From an uncultured Opitutia bacterium (GTDB taxonomy: Bacteria > Verrucomicrobiota > Verrucomicrobiia > Opitutales > Coraliomargaritaceae), in contig CAKZOI010000049.1 in NCBI GenBank assembly GCA_937136395.1, forward strand, positions 1 to 56,648: a stretch of DNA of 56,648 nt. The letters are read 5' to 3'. Both the position numbers and the translations under genes were made by a program. This document shows, in pieces, positions 25,086 through 36,600 of the stretch. Every line of letters begins with the position of its first letter. Within the stretch, counting starts at the first letter, position 1. Below the pieces are notes generated by a model. That model had not been told where the DNA came from. It saw only the letters and a list, made by a program, of their open reading frames with translations, and made no database searches.

Positions 25086-25206
25086 TCTTGAATCTACATT
25101 CCGCGTCAGGAATGCAACATAGGCATTGACCGAAAAAGACCTTTCCCCTTTATTGGCGCGCTTTTTCATTATCAGCCACTTAAGGCATCACCCAAAACTT
25201 TTTCTT

Positions 25207-26541
25207 ATGAGCACTGTAAAATCCGACGTCAAAGACATCAACGAAACCCGCAAGACAGTTACTGTAAGCGTTCCCGCTACAGAAATTGCTGAGCAAGAAG
25301 CTGCCCTTATCAAAGACTTTCAGCGTAATGCCAAAATACCAGGCTTCCGCCCTGGCAAGGCTCCTGAGGCGATAGTTTGCACTCGTTATGCCAAAGATAT
25401 AAAGCAAGAGCTCAACCAACGTGTTGTTTCTAAAGCGCACCAAGAAGGCGTGGTCACGTCGGAATTGAACGTCTTCAACATTGTTGATGTTGAAGAAGGC
25501 GAAATCGCTGCCGGTCAGGACGCAACGGTTGTCTTCACAGTCGATATTGTCCCCGAGTTTGAAATCCCTGCCTACGAAGGGCTTAAGCTTACAAATCAGC
25601 CAACTGATGCTAGTGACGAAGAAGTAGAGAAAATGATCAACCAAATCCTCAGCCAGCGTGCTGAGTATAACGTTGTCGAAAAGGAAGCCGCAAAGGGTGA
25701 CTACGTTCACTGCAGCTATGAGGGTAAGATCGGCGAAGAATCAGTAGCGGACCTTGTTCCAGACTCGCCAATGTATGGCACTCAGAAGTCAACTTGGGAA
25801 GAAGCAGGCTCGGAAGATTCACCAGGTGTGAAGGCAATTATCGAAGGCCTAGTCGGCATGAAGGCTGGCGACGAGAAGGAAGTCACCATGGAGTTTCCGG
25901 AGGACTTTAAGCCTGAAGCATTGGCTGGTAAGACTGCAGTTTATGCACTCAAGGCTGAAGAAGTGCGTGAGAAAACGCTGCCAGCGATGGACGAAGCGTT
26001 CTTTAAGAGCATACAAGTCGAAGACGAAGCGCAACTCCGTGAGCGCATCAGCGAAAATATTGAAAACCAAAAGAAGCAGCAAAATGCTACGGCCGAGCGC
26101 CAGCAAGTTACAGAGCAGCTCCTTAAAGCGGTTGAATTTGCAATTCCTGAAAGTGGTATCGAAAGCGAAACAGACGCGGTCCTTCGCGACTTCATGCAGC
26201 GTAATATGCAACAAGGTGTTTCCACTGAAGAATTTGAGAAGCACAAAGATCAGCTTCACGAAGGCGCCAGCACCGCAGCTCGTGATCGCCTAAAGTCACG
26301 TCTCATCCTAAGCAAGATTGCCGAGAAGGAGGAAGTGAAAGCGGAGAACGACGACTTCAGCCGCATGATCATGATGGAAGCGCAGCAATCTGGCATTAAG
26401 CCCGAAAAGCTCGTCAAGGAAATCCAAAAAGATCGTAGCCGTATCGACCGTATGCGTGGCGACATCATCTTAGGCAAGACGATGGATCTTATTCTCGATA
26501 AGGCAGAGCGCGAAACAGTTGCCGTGACCGCTGAAGCTTAA
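25207..26541 (+). CDS. tig: Trigger factor
   Basis: Ribosome-bound chaperone and peptidyl-prolyl isomerase. The N-terminal ribosome-binding signature is FQRNAKIPGFRPGKAP (about 38-53), followed by the FKBP-like insertion GDYVHCSYEGKIG ... VTMEFPEDFKPEALAGKTAVY and a helical C-terminal chaperone domain rich in Glu, Lys and Gln. ATG 25207 (MSTVKSDVKD) gives 444 residues, normal for the family. The frame reaches 25126, but that part is not conserved. It is followed by a strong terminator and then clpP, the usual tig-clpP-clpX order. Confidence 0.95.
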   Translation: MSTVKSDVKDINETRKTVTVSVPATEIAEQEAALIKDFQRNAKIPGFRPGKAPEAIVCTRYAKDIKQELNQRVVSKAHQEGVVTSELNVFNIVDVEEGEIAAGQDATVVFTVDIVPEFEIPAYEGLKLTNQPTDASDEEVEKMINQILSQRAEYNVVEKEAAKGDYVHCSYEGKIGEESVADLVPDSPMYGTQKSTWEEAGSEDSPGVKAIIEGLVGMKAGDEKEVTMEFPEDFKPEALAGKTAVYALKAEEVREKTLPAMDEAFFKSIQVEDEAQLRERISENIENQKKQQNATAERQQVTEQLLKAVEFAIPESGIESETDAVLRDFMQRNMQQGVSTEEFEKHKDQLHEGASTAARDRLKSRLILSKIAEKEEVKAENDDFSRMIMMEAQQSGIKPEKLVKEIQKDRSRIDRMRGDIILGKTMDLILDKAERETVAVTAEA

Positions 26542-26561
26542 TTTTAGAAAAGCATTTGATT

Positions 26562-26594
26562 AAATAGGCACGGTCGATACCGTGCCTATTTTTT
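26562..26594 (+). terminator. Terminator after tig
   Basis: AAATAGGCACGGT (26562-26574) pairs exactly with ACCGTGCCTATTT (26579-26591) around the loop CGAT, followed by a T-run. It separates tig from clpP, which suggests that clpP has its own promoter or depends on readthrough. Confidence 0.85.
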
Positions 26595-26621
26595 AATCCA
26601 TACACGAAAAATACAAATACT

Positions 26622-27215
<594 letters not shown>

Positions 27216-27346
27216 GTGCTTGCGATTTACTGGTTGAGCCGTCAGCCGTTAAACGATAGTTTTTACAAACTTTTAGTGCACAATGTCTTTAATTAGGCAT
27301 AGATGTGTCGCATTCTATACAACGAATTTTTTGAACGAATCAATTT

Positions 27347-28714
27347 ATGGCTAAATCCACACGGATGACTTTTTGCTCTTTTTGCGGCAAAGCACAAAAC
27401 GAAGTGCGTAAGATGATCGCAGGTCCTGCAGGCGTGCACATTTGCGACTCCTGCGTCTCTGTGTGTAAAACGATTATCGACCGTGAGTTGAGTGGGGCCG
27501 CAGAAGGTGGTGCAGGAAACGACACTGCCAAAGATCAAGCGAAGGGACGTTTTAATCTATACAAGCCAGCTGAGATCACTGCCAAGCTTGACGAGCACAT
27601 TATTAGCCAAGACTATGCAAAACGTGCTTTAGCGGTTGCAGTTTATAATCACTACAAGCGCCTGCGGTCAGAGGATCGATTGGAGGCAAATGCGGCCTTC
27701 GAAGACCTAGATGGCAAGTTTGCCGATGTGCAGATCGAAAAAAGTAATATCCTCTTACTGGGGCCAACGGGTAGTGGTAAGACGCTTCTCGCGCGTAGTT
27801 TAGCAAAGCTACTTGATGTGCCCTTTGCGATCGCTGATGCGACGACGCTAACAGAAGCTGGTTACGTCGGTGAAGATGTTGAGAACATCGTCTTGCGCCT
27901 CTTGCAGTCTGCCGACTACGACGTGGCCAAAGCAGAGTGTGGCATCATATACGTCGACGAAATCGATAAGATCGGGCGTAAGACGGACAATGTTTCCATC
28001 ACCCGAGACGTATCTGGCGAAGGGGTGCAGCAAGCACTTTTGAAGATTCTAGAAGGCACCGTTTGCAATGTCCCACCACAAGGGGGACGTAAGCATCCGA
28101 ACCAAGAATACATCCAGCTCGATACGACGAATATTTTATTCATCTGCGGAGGTGCTTTTGTCGGGCTCGACAAAATCGTTCAGAGCCGTAGCGGCTCCAA
28201 GGCAATGGGCTTCGATACCACTCACAATGTGCACCAAGATGAAGTGCCATTGAGTCAGCTGCTTCGTGAAACACAACCAGAAGACCTCGTTCACTTTGGT
28301 ATGATACCAGAGTTTATCGGTCGTTTACCGATGGTTGCTGTGCTTGATGAACTCAGCCGTTCCGACCTCGAGCATATCTTACAAAATACGAAGAACTCAT
28401 TGCTGAAGCAGTATGGCAAACTGTTCTCAATGGAGGGTGTGAACCTACACTTTACCCGCGATGCTGTTGCGGCGATTGCCGATAAAGCAATCGAGCTTAA
28501 AACTGGTGCACGAGCGCTGCGTTCGATTATGGAGCGTATCATGCTCGATGTGATGTATGAACTCCCTCAAACTGAGAATGTCGCAGAGGTGGTGATCAAT
28601 CGCGCGGTCGTCGAAGGCCGTGGTAAACCGAAAATGAAGCACGCGGATACAAAGCAGGCGAAAAAGTCTGCAAGCAAAACATCCGCCAAGGGCACTTCAG
28701 CTGACGCAGCCTAA
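27347..28714 (+). CDS. clpX: ATP-dependent Clp protease ATP-binding subunit ClpX
   Basis: A AAA+ unfoldase that feeds substrates to ClpP. The N-terminal zinc-binding domain has Cys10, Cys13, Cys33 and Cys36. Walker A is GPTGSGKT, Walker [11 protein letters not shown], the pore loop GYVGEDVE and sensor region IPEFIGRLP. The ClpP-docking IGF loop reads MGF (SKAMGFDTT), a conservative change from Ile. A Lys/Ala/Ser-rich tail ends the 455-residue chain. Its stop overlaps the dnaE stop tail to tail by 4 nt. Confidence 0.97.
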   Translation: MAKSTRMTFCSFCGKAQNEVRKMIAGPAGVHICDSCVSVCKTIIDRELSGAAEGGAGNDTAKDQAKGRFNLYKPAEITAKLDEHIISQDYAKRALAVAVYNHYKRLRSEDRLEANAAFEDLDGKFADVQIEKSNILLLGPTGSGKTLLARSLAKLLDVPFAIADATTLTEAGYVGEDVENIVLRLLQSADYDVAKAECGIIYVDEIDKIGRKTDNVSITRDVSGEGVQQALLKILEGTVCNVPPQGGRKHPNQEYIQLDTTNILFICGGAFVGLDKIVQSRSGSKAMGFDTTHNVHQDEVPLSQLLRETQPEDLVHFGMIPEFIGRLPMVAVLDELSRSDLEHILQNTKNSLLKQYGKLFSMEGVNLHFTRDAVAAIADKAIELKTGARALRSIMERIMLDVMYELPQTENVAEVVINRAVVEGRGKPKMKHADTKQAKKSASKTSAKGTSADAA

Positions 28715-31700
28715 AATCGTTTTCCGCGTTTTTCCCAAGGCTTGCGGTCATCGATCGGTGTGAGCTCTGTCGCGTGTATCCGAATGCCGGCTACAGAGGG
28801 GTGCTTGCGTAGCACCTTATAGTTTAATCCATTAATGGCAATTTTGAGTGCTTTTGAGGAGTTGGTTTCGACTATCTGATTGTCGACTAGAAAGCTGACG
28901 GCGACTTCAGAGGTGTGTTCGCTTTCGATCTTTCCTGTCTTTGTGGTGTTGTATTCATCGTCGATTGTCTTGCGTAGTAACTCGAGGAACTCTGGTGCGC
29001 CACTATTTGGATGGATAATGAAATTGATTCGCTCGACAATGCGAGGGATTGAAGTTTCGAGATCGAATACATCATGCGCCGCAAGGCTCATCTCTCCATT
29101 TCGGCGACCAATTAAGCCATGCACGAGTGTGAGTTTCCCGTCTACGAGTCGCTCCCCACATTTTGCATAGGGGTCGGGAAACATGATCATCTCGAAATTG
29201 TGTGAACGTGTCGCGAGGTTAAACACCGCCATTTGTTTGCTGTCCTTACGTGTATATTTGATTGCGAGATTACTCACAATGCCGCAAAGGCGGAAGGTCG
29301 TTCGGTCATCGAAATTAACGAGATCGTCTGGGTGACTAAAGGTGTCGATCGCGCTGTCCAGTCCGGCGTAAGCATCCATGGGATGCCCTGAGATATAGAA
29401 GCCGAGGAGCTCTTTTTCGTAGCCTAGTTTCTCTGCCATGGGCATCGCGGGCACGGTCTTACGGCTGCCCGACACTTTGTCCTCATCTGCTATTCCACTA
29501 TCGTTGCCCATCATATCAAAGAGGGAGCTTTGCCCAGCTTCGCGGTCTTTACGCACGCTTTCTGCCTCAGCAAGCTCCGAGTCGAGGGCATCAAGCAAGC
29601 TTGCGCGATCTTCTCCAAGTGAATCGAAACCGCCTGTTTTTATGAGAGCTTCAATCACCCTTCGATTGACTGCTTTTTCAGATTGGCGAACGATGAAGTC
29701 TGTGAAGTCCTGGTAGAGGCCATTTTCTTCGCGTTCTTGAATTATGACTTGTGCGGCACCTTCACCAACACCTTTCATTGCTGCCATGCCGAAGCGAATG
29801 CTATTTTGACCGTCTTCGACGATGGGTGTGAAGTTTGCGCCCGACTCATTTACATCAGGGCTTAAAACAGGCACATTCATTGCGCTACATTCGGCAAGGA
29901 AGTGGGATAGCTTGTCAGAGTTGCCTTGCTCAGAAGTCAACACGGCTGCCATGAATTCGACAGGGTAGTTGGCTTTCAAATACGCGGTCCGATAGCTGAG
30001 CATCGCATACGCGGCAGAGTGCGATTTATTGAAGCCGTATTGTGCGAACTTTTCTAGGAGGGCGAAAATCGATTCTGCGGTTTTACGGTCGATGTTGTTG
30101 GTTGCCTTTGCGCCATCGATGAACACTTGCTTCTGTGCATCCATCACCGATTTGATCTTTTTACCCATCGCGCGGCGTAGGATATCGGCGCCACCGAGCG
30201 TGTAGCCTGCTATGATCTGCGCAGACTGCATGACCTGCTCTTGATAGACAAGGACACCGTAAGTTTCTTGCACCAGATCTTTTAACAATGGGTGGGGGAT
30301 GACCACGGTTGACGGGTCTTTTTTGCCTTCAATGAATTGAGGTATGAATTGCATCGGGCCTGGCCGATAGAGTGCAATCAACGCGATGATTTCCTCGAAA
30401 GAACTTAATCCAATTTGGCGACAGAGTTGTTGCATGCCGCCAGATTCTAGCTGGAAGACTGCTGTCGTGCGACCTGAGTTGAGGAGATCAAATGTCTTGC
30501 TGTCGTTTAACGAGACTTTTTCGACATTGAAGTCGGGCTTATTGCGTGCTTTGCGAACGTTTGCTTCGGCATCTGAAATGACGGTTAATGTCTTCAGCCC
30601 AAGGAAGTCCATCTTTAGGAGCCCTAGGTCCTCGCTCGGACCTTTGGGGTATTGAGTGGTCAAGTCGCCTTCTTGTAAGGTGACAGGAATGAGGTTGGTG
30701 ATATCTTGGTCGGCGATAATTACCCCACAAGCGTGTTTGCCTGTATTACGAATCATACCTTCGATGACACGTCCTTGATCGATGATACTTTTTGCTACCG
30801 GATTGCGATTTACTTCGCTTGCGAGTTCGGGAGATTTCTTGAGTGAATCGTCGAGTGAGATGTTCAGCTCGTCTGGTATCATTTTCGCCAGCTTATTCGA
30901 CTCTGCGAAATCGAGGTCATTGACTCGGGCGAGGTCGCGGATCACCATTTTGGCACCGAAAGTGCCAAATGTGATGATATTGGCGACTCGATCTTTGCCG
31001 TATTTATCACGCACGTAGTTGACCACTTCGTCGCGGCGTCGCATGCAAAAATCGACGTCGAAATCAGGCGGTGAAACACGCTCTAGGTTGAGCATACGCT
31101 CAAACAGTAGGCCAAAGCTGAGTGGATCGATGTCCGTGATTTTGAGCACGTATGCGACGATGCAGCCTGCTCCAGATCCACGTCCAGGGCCTACGGGTAT
31201 ACCGCGCTCTCGTGCCCATGCGATGAAGTCCCAAACGATCAAAAAGTAGTCGACAAACCCAGTTCCAGTAATGATCGCGAGTTCGTATTCGAGTTGCTCG
31301 CAATAGCGCTTGTCTTCGTCACTTGCTTGGTCCCAGTTAGCACGACACGCGTCGTAGTTCGTGCCGTAGCGTTCTTGCAAGCCTTCTTTACACAGCTCGA
31401 ATAGGTAAAGGCCGTTGCTCTTATGCTTTTGGCGGTCGGTCTCGCTCAGTTCAATCGGATCGTGTCCATCACGTGTGAGCACGGTGTTCTTGCTTTTGAC
31501 GTAGATGTCGAGCACGCGGTCGAAATTACTATGGTCGTTGCCCGATTCAACTTCTATTGGGCGCTCGTAGACAGGATAGTGGTCTTCGCCGAAGGGGAGC
31601 TTGACGTCGCACATCTCGGCGACGGCGGAAGTGTTGGTGACCGCTTCGGGCACTTCCTTGAAAGCGAGGTCCATTTCCGCGCGCGATTTTAGGTAAAACT

Positions 31701-32442
31701 GCTGTGCATCGTAGCGCATGCGTTTTTCGTCGCGAATTTTTGCGCCCGTCTGGATACAGAGTAAGGAATCATGCGGTTCCCAATCAGTGTCTTTTACATA
31801 GTGGACGTCGTTGGTGGCGACGACATTGAGTCCAAATTCGGTGGCGATTTTAAGCAGATCTGGAATGATGCGGCGCTGCTCCTCGATACCGTGATCCATG
31901 ATCTCGATAAAGAAGTAATCTTTACCGAAAATATCGACAAACTTGGCCGCGGCGTCGCGAGCTTTGTCGAACTCTCCTTTGAGTAAATACTGGGGGATGA
32001 CGGCCGCCAAGCAGCCCGAGAATCCAATCAATCCTTCGCTGTGTTCGACGAGGGTCTTTAGGTCGGTTCTAGGATTGCGATAAAAGCCTTGAGTGTGTGC
32101 TTTAGAGACCAGTTTGCAGAGATTTTGATAGCCCTTGAAGTTGCGAGCGAGGAGCCCCATGTGGCGCGATTTTTGTTTGGCGCGTTCGGAGTTTTCGGTA
32201 GCAAGTTCTTCTTCGTAAACTAAATAGATTTCGCAGCCTAGTAGGGGTTTGATACCGTGTTTTTCTGCTTGTTTGAAGAAGCTCGTTAGGCCGTAAAGCA
32301 CGCCGTGGTCTGTAATGGAAAGCGCCTTCATCCCTAGTTCAGCTGCGCGAGCGCAAAGCCGGTCGGTTCGCGAGCACCCATCCAAAAGACTATGGTCAGT
32401 GTGGACGTGTAGGTGGACGAACTCAGTATCTTTCTCGGGCAT
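28711..32442 (-). CDS. dnaE: DNA polymerase III subunit alpha
   Basis: The replicative polymerase catalytic subunit of the DnaE1 type, 1243 residues. The N-terminal PHP domain begins [13 protein letters not shown] (10-22). The C-family palm shows GPGRGSGAG, then PPDFDVDFC with the catalytic aspartates at about 459-463, then the third aspartate region [14 protein letters not shown] helix-hairpin-helix and OB-fold region follow. The upstream lipoate ligase-like gene ends 59 nt before the start on the same strand, so they could be transcribed together. The stop overlaps that of clpX. Confidence 0.97.
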   Translation of the reverse strand: MPEKDTEFVHLHVHTDHSLLDGCSRTDRLCARAAELGMKALSITDHGVLYGLTSFFKQAEKHGIKPLLGCEIYLVYEEELATENSERAKQKSRHMGLLARNFKGYQNLCKLVSKAHTQGFYRNPRTDLKTLVEHSEGLIGFSGCLAAVIPQYLLKGEFDKARDAAAKFVDIFGKDYFFIEIMDHGIEEQRRIIPDLLKIATEFGLNVVATNDVHYVKDTDWEPHDSLLCIQTGAKIRDEKRMRYDAQQFYLKSRAEMDLAFKEVPEAVTNTSAVAEMCDVKLPFGEDHYPVYERPIEVESGNDHSNFDRVLDIYVKSKNTVLTRDGHDPIELSETDRQKHKSNGLYLFELCKEGLQERYGTNYDACRANWDQASDEDKRYCEQLEYELAIITGTGFVDYFLIVWDFIAWARERGIPVGPGRGSGAGCIVAYVLKITDIDPLSFGLLFERMLNLERVSPPDFDVDFCMRRRDEVVNYVRDKYGKDRVANIITFGTFGAKMVIRDLARVNDLDFAESNKLAKMIPDELNISLDDSLKKSPELASEVNRNPVAKSIIDQGRVIEGMIRNTGKHACGVIIADQDITNLIPVTLQEGDLTTQYPKGPSEDLGLLKMDFLGLKTLTVISDAEANVRKARNKPDFNVEKVSLNDSKTFDLLNSGRTTAVFQLESGGMQQLCRQIGLSSFEEIIALIALYRPGPMQFIPQFIEGKKDPSTVVIPHPLLKDLVQETYGVLVYQEQVMQSAQIIAGYTLGGADILRRAMGKKIKSVMDAQKQVFIDGAKATNNIDRKTAESIFALLEKFAQYGFNKSHSAAYAMLSYRTAYLKANYPVEFMAAVLTSEQGNSDKLSHFLAECSAMNVPVLSPDVNESGANFTPIVEDGQNSIRFGMAAMKGVGEGAAQVIIQEREENGLYQDFTDFIVRQSEKAVNRRVIEALIKTGGFDSLGEDRASLLDALDSELAEAESVRKDREAGQSSLFDMMGNDSGIADEDKVSGSRKTVPAMPMAEKLGYEKELLGFYISGHPMDAYAGLDSAIDTFSHPDDLVNFDDRTTFRLCGIVSNLAIKYTRKDSKQMAVFNLATRSHNFEMIMFPDPYAKCGERLVDGKLTLVHGLIGRRNGEMSLAAHDVFDLETSIPRIVERINFIIHPNSGAPEFLELLRKTIDDEYNTTKTGKIESEHTSEVAVSFLVDNQIVETNSSKALKIAINGLNYKVLRKHPSVAGIRIHATELTPIDDRKPWEKRGKRF

Positions 32443-32501
32443 GAGCGTTTAGATTGTTCTCTCGAAAAAGCAATGCAAGCAGAAGCGAAATATACGGAGA
32501 A

Positions 32502-33221
32502 TTATCGTTTCTTTAACCATGTTTCGCTTTCGAAACGCTGGCGTTCTTCTTGGATGTGATCGCTGTTGAAGAGTGTTCTTAAATCTTCTATCGAGCCTAC
32601 AGTAATGCCTAGGGAGGATGAAAGCTTTTCGATGAGTAGGGATTGGAAGCGCTCGTATTCGAAGTTATCAGGCAGGCTGTCTTTATCGATAGATCCTTGT
32701 ATCAGGAGACCGTTCTTGGTCCGCTTCATCGCAGCGCCAGCAACTTTTTGACCTGTCGGTAAGAGCACGTCGCTGGCAGCTGGGGTGACAAAACATTGGC
32801 TGGCGGCTTCGCTGTGGCGTTTGGTTGGTTTGCCGCAAACATTGGGGCAAGGCGCTAGCTGTGTTTGAACGTGTTGCTTTGAGAGGGTTTCCTGTATCGC
32901 ACGGTGGATTACCGTATAAAGTGCATTCGCTGGAGTGTGAGCGGCTTTTATCTCGCTTTGGAGAATCAGAGCGTAAGTCCAGTCATTGCGGTGGTCGACG
33001 ATGCCTCCACCTGTGATTCGTCGACAGAGGTTGAGCGTGGCATTGTTGACTGTTTTGCAAACTTCGTTGTGCTTTTGGGTGTAACCGAAAGTGACTGCAG
33101 GCTCGATCCAGCCGTAGTGCCTAAATACTGAGATGCCTGCAGGTAGTGTCGCTAGAAGGGAGGCATCGATTGCCATATTGGTGGCGGCGTCACCAAAAGC
33201 ATTAGGTAGGCTAATGAGCAT
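32502..33221 (-). CDS. Lipoate-protein ligase/lipoyltransferase family protein
   Basis: A BPL/LPL-type catalytic domain, 239 residues. The diagnostic lipoyl-AMP binding loop is RRITGGGIVDHRNDWTYAL, and the conserved Lys lies in LPTGQKVAGAAMKRTKNGLLIQGSI. It attaches lipoate or octanoate to 2-oxo-acid dehydrogenases or GcvH, or acts as a transferase. No C-terminal accessory domain of LplA is seen, so octanoyltransferase (LipM-like) is an alternative. It starts 8 nt downstream of the RmlD-like stop on the same strand and probably shares its transcript. Confidence 0.8.
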   Translation of the reverse strand: MLISLPNAFGDAATNMAIDASLLATLPAGISVFRHYGWIEPAVTFGYTQKHNEVCKTVNNATLNLCRRITGGGIVDHRNDWTYALILQSEIKAAHTPANALYTVIHRAIQETLSKQHVQTQLAPCPNVCGKPTKRHSEAASQCFVTPAASDVLLPTGQKVAGAAMKRTKNGLLIQGSIDKDSLPDNFEYERFQSLLIEKLSSSLGITVGSIEDLRTLFNSDHIQEERQRFESETWLKKR

Positions 33222-33229
33222 CGATTCGG

Positions 33230-34135
33230 TTAGGCGTTGAGTGGGCGATTTTGAGTGAGTTCTTCGAGTTGCTCATCAAAGCTCGCTGGCTTGGTCTTTA
33301 GTTTGCTGACAATAGGGTGCAGGTTGAAGGTTAAGTTCGTGGGACGATTGGCGAATTCTGGACTGTCCTCTTTACATACGGACTTGATTGAGTCGACTGG
33401 TAGTCCGAAGTGTCGTAAAATACGTTGCCCCATGGCGAATCGGCTGAGTGCATCGCTACCTGCCCAATGGAAGATGCCGTGAAGATCGCGACGTTCGGTG
33501 AGCTCGAGCATTACCTCGGCAACATTTGACGCGGAGCATGGTTGACGGATTTCGTCGCAAAAAAGTTGAGGTGTCTCACCTGCGGTGATGGCCGCGAGGA
33601 GCTTTTCGTGCACGCTTCGTTGGCCGCTAGGGCTGTTGCCCATGAGAATCGGGATGCGAAGGACAACTGGATCTTCAGGGTTATGCTCTAATACTTCGCG
33701 CTCAGCCATGAGCTTGGTCTGCCCGTAGAGATTTGTTGGTGCGGGCATATCGGTGGATCGGTAGGACTCAGCGCTATGACCATCGAAGACCATGTCCGTG
33801 GAGATGTGTATTAAGCGTGCGCCAATATGTGTGGATATTTGGGCAAGTAATCGAGGTAGTGCTACATTTACTTTCTCTGCTAATTGAGGATTCGCGTCGA
33901 CCTCAGAGGGCGATGATATGGCCGCGCAGTTGATGATCGCATCGGGCCAGATGCTAAGGCAGGTGGAGGTGAGGCTTTCTGGCTGCTCCGCATGAAATTT
34001 GAGTGTTTGGTGCAGTCCGCTAACCGATGGCGCGTTCTTGTTGTAGAGAGCGATGACTGAGTGCCCGCGACGAGTTGCCGCTTCTGCGTATGCATTGCCA
34101 AGGAGTCCGCTAGAGCCAATAAGTAAAATCTTCAT
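33230..34135 (-). CDS. RmlD-like NAD(P)-dependent sugar nucleotide reductase
   Basis: An extended SDR of the dTDP-4-dehydrorhamnose reductase type. The NAD(P)-binding motif is LLIGSSGLLGNAYAE, followed by INCAAISSPSEVD, a substrate-region strand LIHISTDMVFDG and the catalytic pattern NLYGQTKLMAE with Tyr-x3-Lys. ATG 34133-34135 (MKILLIGSSG) gives 301 residues. The frame extends to 34186 without conserved sequence. No rmlA, rmlB or rmlC neighbours are present, so another sugar substrate, or the MAT2B-like branch of the family, is possible. It is divergent from hisC with a 64-nt gap. Confidence 0.75.
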   Translation of the reverse strand: MKILLIGSSGLLGNAYAEAATRRGHSVIALYNKNAPSVSGLHQTLKFHAEQPESLTSTCLSIWPDAIINCAAISSPSEVDANPQLAEKVNVALPRLLAQISTHIGARLIHISTDMVFDGHSAESYRSTDMPAPTNLYGQTKLMAEREVLEHNPEDPVVLRIPILMGNSPSGQRSVHEKLLAAITAGETPQLFCDEIRQPCSASNVAEVMLELTERRDLHGIFHWAGSDALSRFAMGQRILRHFGLPVDSIKSVCKEDSPEFANRPTNLTFNLHPIVSKLKTKPASFDEQLEELTQNRPLNA

Positions 34136-34199
34136 AGTTTGAGAGGTGGTTTTTGTTGCAATCGGGCTGTCTCGACGCAAGTTCAAATCCTATCAATCA

Positions 34200-35315
34200 A
34201 TGAAATACGCTGAACTTGCGAACTCCGGTGTCCTAGAGCAACCGGTCTACGAACCAGGAAAACCAATCGAGTCTGTTGCACGAGAATATGGTTTAGATCC
34301 TTCAAAAATTGCGAAGCTCGCTTCCAATGAGAATCCTTTTGGAGCGTCACCGCTTGCAATAGCTGCTGCCGAAAGGGCGCTGAAGTCTGCGCACTTGTAT
34401 CCTGATGGTAGCTGCTATCAATTGCGTGAGAAAATTGCGGAAGTTCGTGGTGTTCCCCTTGACGGTATAATTGTCGGGAATGGCTCGAATGAAATTATTG
34501 AACTGCTCGGCCACGCATTTCTTCGTCCAGGAGATGAGGTCGTGATGGGCGAACGGGCGTTTATCGTTTATAAACTGGTCTCGAGGTTATTTGGTGCGAC
34601 GCCAGTTGAAGTGCCAATGCCTGGGTTCTGTCATGATGTGGATGCGATGTTGGCTGCGGTGACTGAGCGCACTCGCTTATTATTTGTCGCCAGTCCGAAT
34701 AATCCGACTGGAATTGCGAATGCGGAGGCGGACCTAGTCCGTCTGGCGGAGAGCTTGCCGGAACATGTTATTTTTTGCTTAGATGAAGCATATGCCGAGT
34801 ATTTGGATAAGGCCCCAGATTTACGAGCTGCTATTTCGTCTGGCCGCAAGGTCATCTGCATGCGCACTTTCTCTAAGATTTATGGGCTAGGTGGCATGCG
34901 AGTTGGCTATGCTTATGGTGATCCAGAGCTGATCAGTTTATTACAGCGAGTGCGTCAGCCTTTCAATGTAAATTTGATTGCTCAAGCTGCGGCGACGGCT
35001 GCCCTAGGAGATGATTCGTTTTTAGAGATGTGTCGACGAGAGAACTCGAACGGGCGCAAATTGTTATGCGAGGGGCTTCAAGAGCTCGGTTTTGATACAT
35101 ATGGCGGCTCTGCAAATTTCGTATTATCGAATGTGGGTAATGGCGGATTGGTTTTTGAGCATCTCCAAAAACGAGGCATCATTGTGCGACCGCTCGTTCC
35201 TTATGGCATGTCTGAGTATGTGCGTATTACGATTGGAAGGCCCGAAGAAAATCAGCGTTTACTTGAAATATTTGCTAAGCTTGTTGAGGACGGCTTAGTC
35301 GTGATTGCTCGATGA
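34200..35315 (+). CDS. hisC: Histidinol-phosphate aminotransferase
   Basis: A PLP-dependent class I/II aminotransferase that makes histidinol phosphate in histidine synthesis. Present are LASNENPFGASP near the N-terminus, NGSNEIIELL for cofactor binding, SPNNPTG, LDEAYAEY, the PLP lysine in TFSKIYGLGGMRVGY, and a C-terminal VRITIGRPEEN with the substrate Arg. ATG 34200 (MKYAELANSG) gives 371 residues, normal for HisC. It overlaps the next gene by 4 nt (ATGA). HisC-like enzymes also act on aromatic amino acids, so specificity is probable rather than certain. Confidence 0.9.
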   Translation: MKYAELANSGVLEQPVYEPGKPIESVAREYGLDPSKIAKLASNENPFGASPLAIAAAERALKSAHLYPDGSCYQLREKIAEVRGVPLDGIIVGNGSNEIIELLGHAFLRPGDEVVMGERAFIVYKLVSRLFGATPVEVPMPGFCHDVDAMLAAVTERTRLLFVASPNNPTGIANAEADLVRLAESLPEHVIFCLDEAYAEYLDKAPDLRAAISSGRKVICMRTFSKIYGLGGMRVGYAYGDPELISLLQRVRQPFNVNLIAQAAATAALGDDSFLEMCRRENSNGRKLLCEGLQELGFDTYGGSANFVLSNVGNGGLVFEHLQKRGIIVRPLVPYGMSEYVRITIGRPEENQRLLEIFAKLVEDGLVVIAR

Positions 35316-36598
35316 GTGCAGAATGGTTTAGTTTTATCGTCTTTTTTGGTGTGGTTACGCTGATGCTGGTGCTGCACGCTTTTTTGGTTATGTGCGAAAT
35401 CAGCCTGGTGAAATTTCGCTATGGTGACCTTGACGCAGAGGCGCTTGCCCAACTGAAATCTCGACGTGGTGTGGCGCGTTTGATTGATCAAGGAGATCAG
35501 ACAGGGCGAGTGGTTCGCTTTAGTAAGACTTTATGCACGGTCGCTGTTGGCTTGTTGCTCATGCCTTTGGTGAGTGACTTTTTCAGTCTCTTTGATCTTG
35601 AGAATGCGCCAGATCGATGGGTTGTTGTTATCGTCTCTTTCACCAGTGCTGTTTCAGCCCATTTCTTTTTTGCAGAAATTTTCCCTCGTGGTTTAGCGAT
35701 GCGAGATCCGGTGAAAGCTATTTTGCTTTCTTACCGCGTGTTACTTATTTTTCAGCTAGCTACTCTGCCAGTTATGCTCATCTTTCGAGCGCTTAAAAAA
35801 ATACTGTTCCGCCAACTAGGAGTTGCAGTTGAAGATGAGCTAAATCCCTTAGATGTCGATGTTCAGATACGCGCGATGGGGGAAGATAGCTCTCGTTTTT
35901 CGCCTGTTATTCGTCGGATCGTTACGCGAACGCTGCAAGTTCAAGAATTGGTTGTCCATGACGTCTTATTGCCGCGTAGTCAGGTCGTCGTATACGATTT
36001 GGAACAGGACCTAGGGGCGAATCTTGAAAATATGAAGGTGGCGGGGCATACGCGTTTCCCTTTGTGTCGTGGTGGTTTAGATGACTGCTTAGGGATCATC
36101 CATATCAAGGACATCTTTCGTTGTCGTGAGTCTGTGGATACACTGGATCCGATGAAGTTAAAGCGCAATGTCGCGGTATTCCCTTTGGAAACACCTCTCG
36201 AGGAAGCACTTGAGCGAATGCTGAGGGCAAAATTTCACATGGCTCTCGCCGTGGATGAGTTCGGTGGGATCGTTGGAGTTATTACCTTGGAGAGTATTCT
36301 TGAGGAGCTCGTCGGCGAAATCCAAGACGAGTTTGATAGCGAAGAGGACGATATCATCAAGCTGCATCATCCTAATCGATACCGCATCAAGGGCCTCGCC
36401 CCCATTCATGAAGTTGAAGAGCGGCTCGGCTTGGAGATCGATAATGACGAGGTGTCTACTTTTGGAGGTTTGATTACTGGCGAACTTGGACACATCCCCA
36501 AGCGGGGTGAGAAGCTCTCTGCTTATGGCCTCGACGTCATTATAGATGAAGTGGATGATCGCCGCGTTATATCAACAACGGTGATTAAGCAACTTTGA
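35312..36598 (+). CDS. CNNM/CBS-domain membrane protein (HlyC/CorC family)
   Basis: A 428-residue membrane protein, possibly a Mg2+/Co2+ or other ion transporter. The N-terminal CNNM domain (about 1-170) has several hydrophobic helices, including the short FFFAEIFPRGLAMRDP element. A CBS pair follows (about 200-325, with VLLPRSQVVVYDL, HTRFPLC, GIIHIKDIF and DEFGGIVGVITLE), then a CorC_HlyC domain (about 350-425, FGGLITGELGHIPKRGE). It is translationally coupled to hisC by a 4-nt overlap, with no obvious metabolic link. Confidence 0.88.
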   Translation: MSAEWFSFIVFFGVVTLMLVLHAFLVMCEISLVKFRYGDLDAEALAQLKSRRGVARLIDQGDQTGRVVRFSKTLCTVAVGLLLMPLVSDFFSLFDLENAPDRWVVVIVSFTSAVSAHFFFAEIFPRGLAMRDPVKAILLSYRVLLIFQLATLPVMLIFRALKKILFRQLGVAVEDELNPLDVDVQIRAMGEDSSRFSPVIRRIVTRTLQVQELVVHDVLLPRSQVVVYDLEQDLGANLENMKVAGHTRFPLCRGGLDDCLGIIHIKDIFRCRESVDTLDPMKLKRNVAVFPLETPLEEALERMLRAKFHMALAVDEFGGIVGVITLESILEELVGEIQDEFDSEEDDIIKLHHPNRYRIKGLAPIHEVEERLGLEIDNDEVSTFGGLITGELGHIPKRGEKLSAYGLDVIIDEVDDRRVISTTVIKQL

Positions 36599-36600
36599 GA

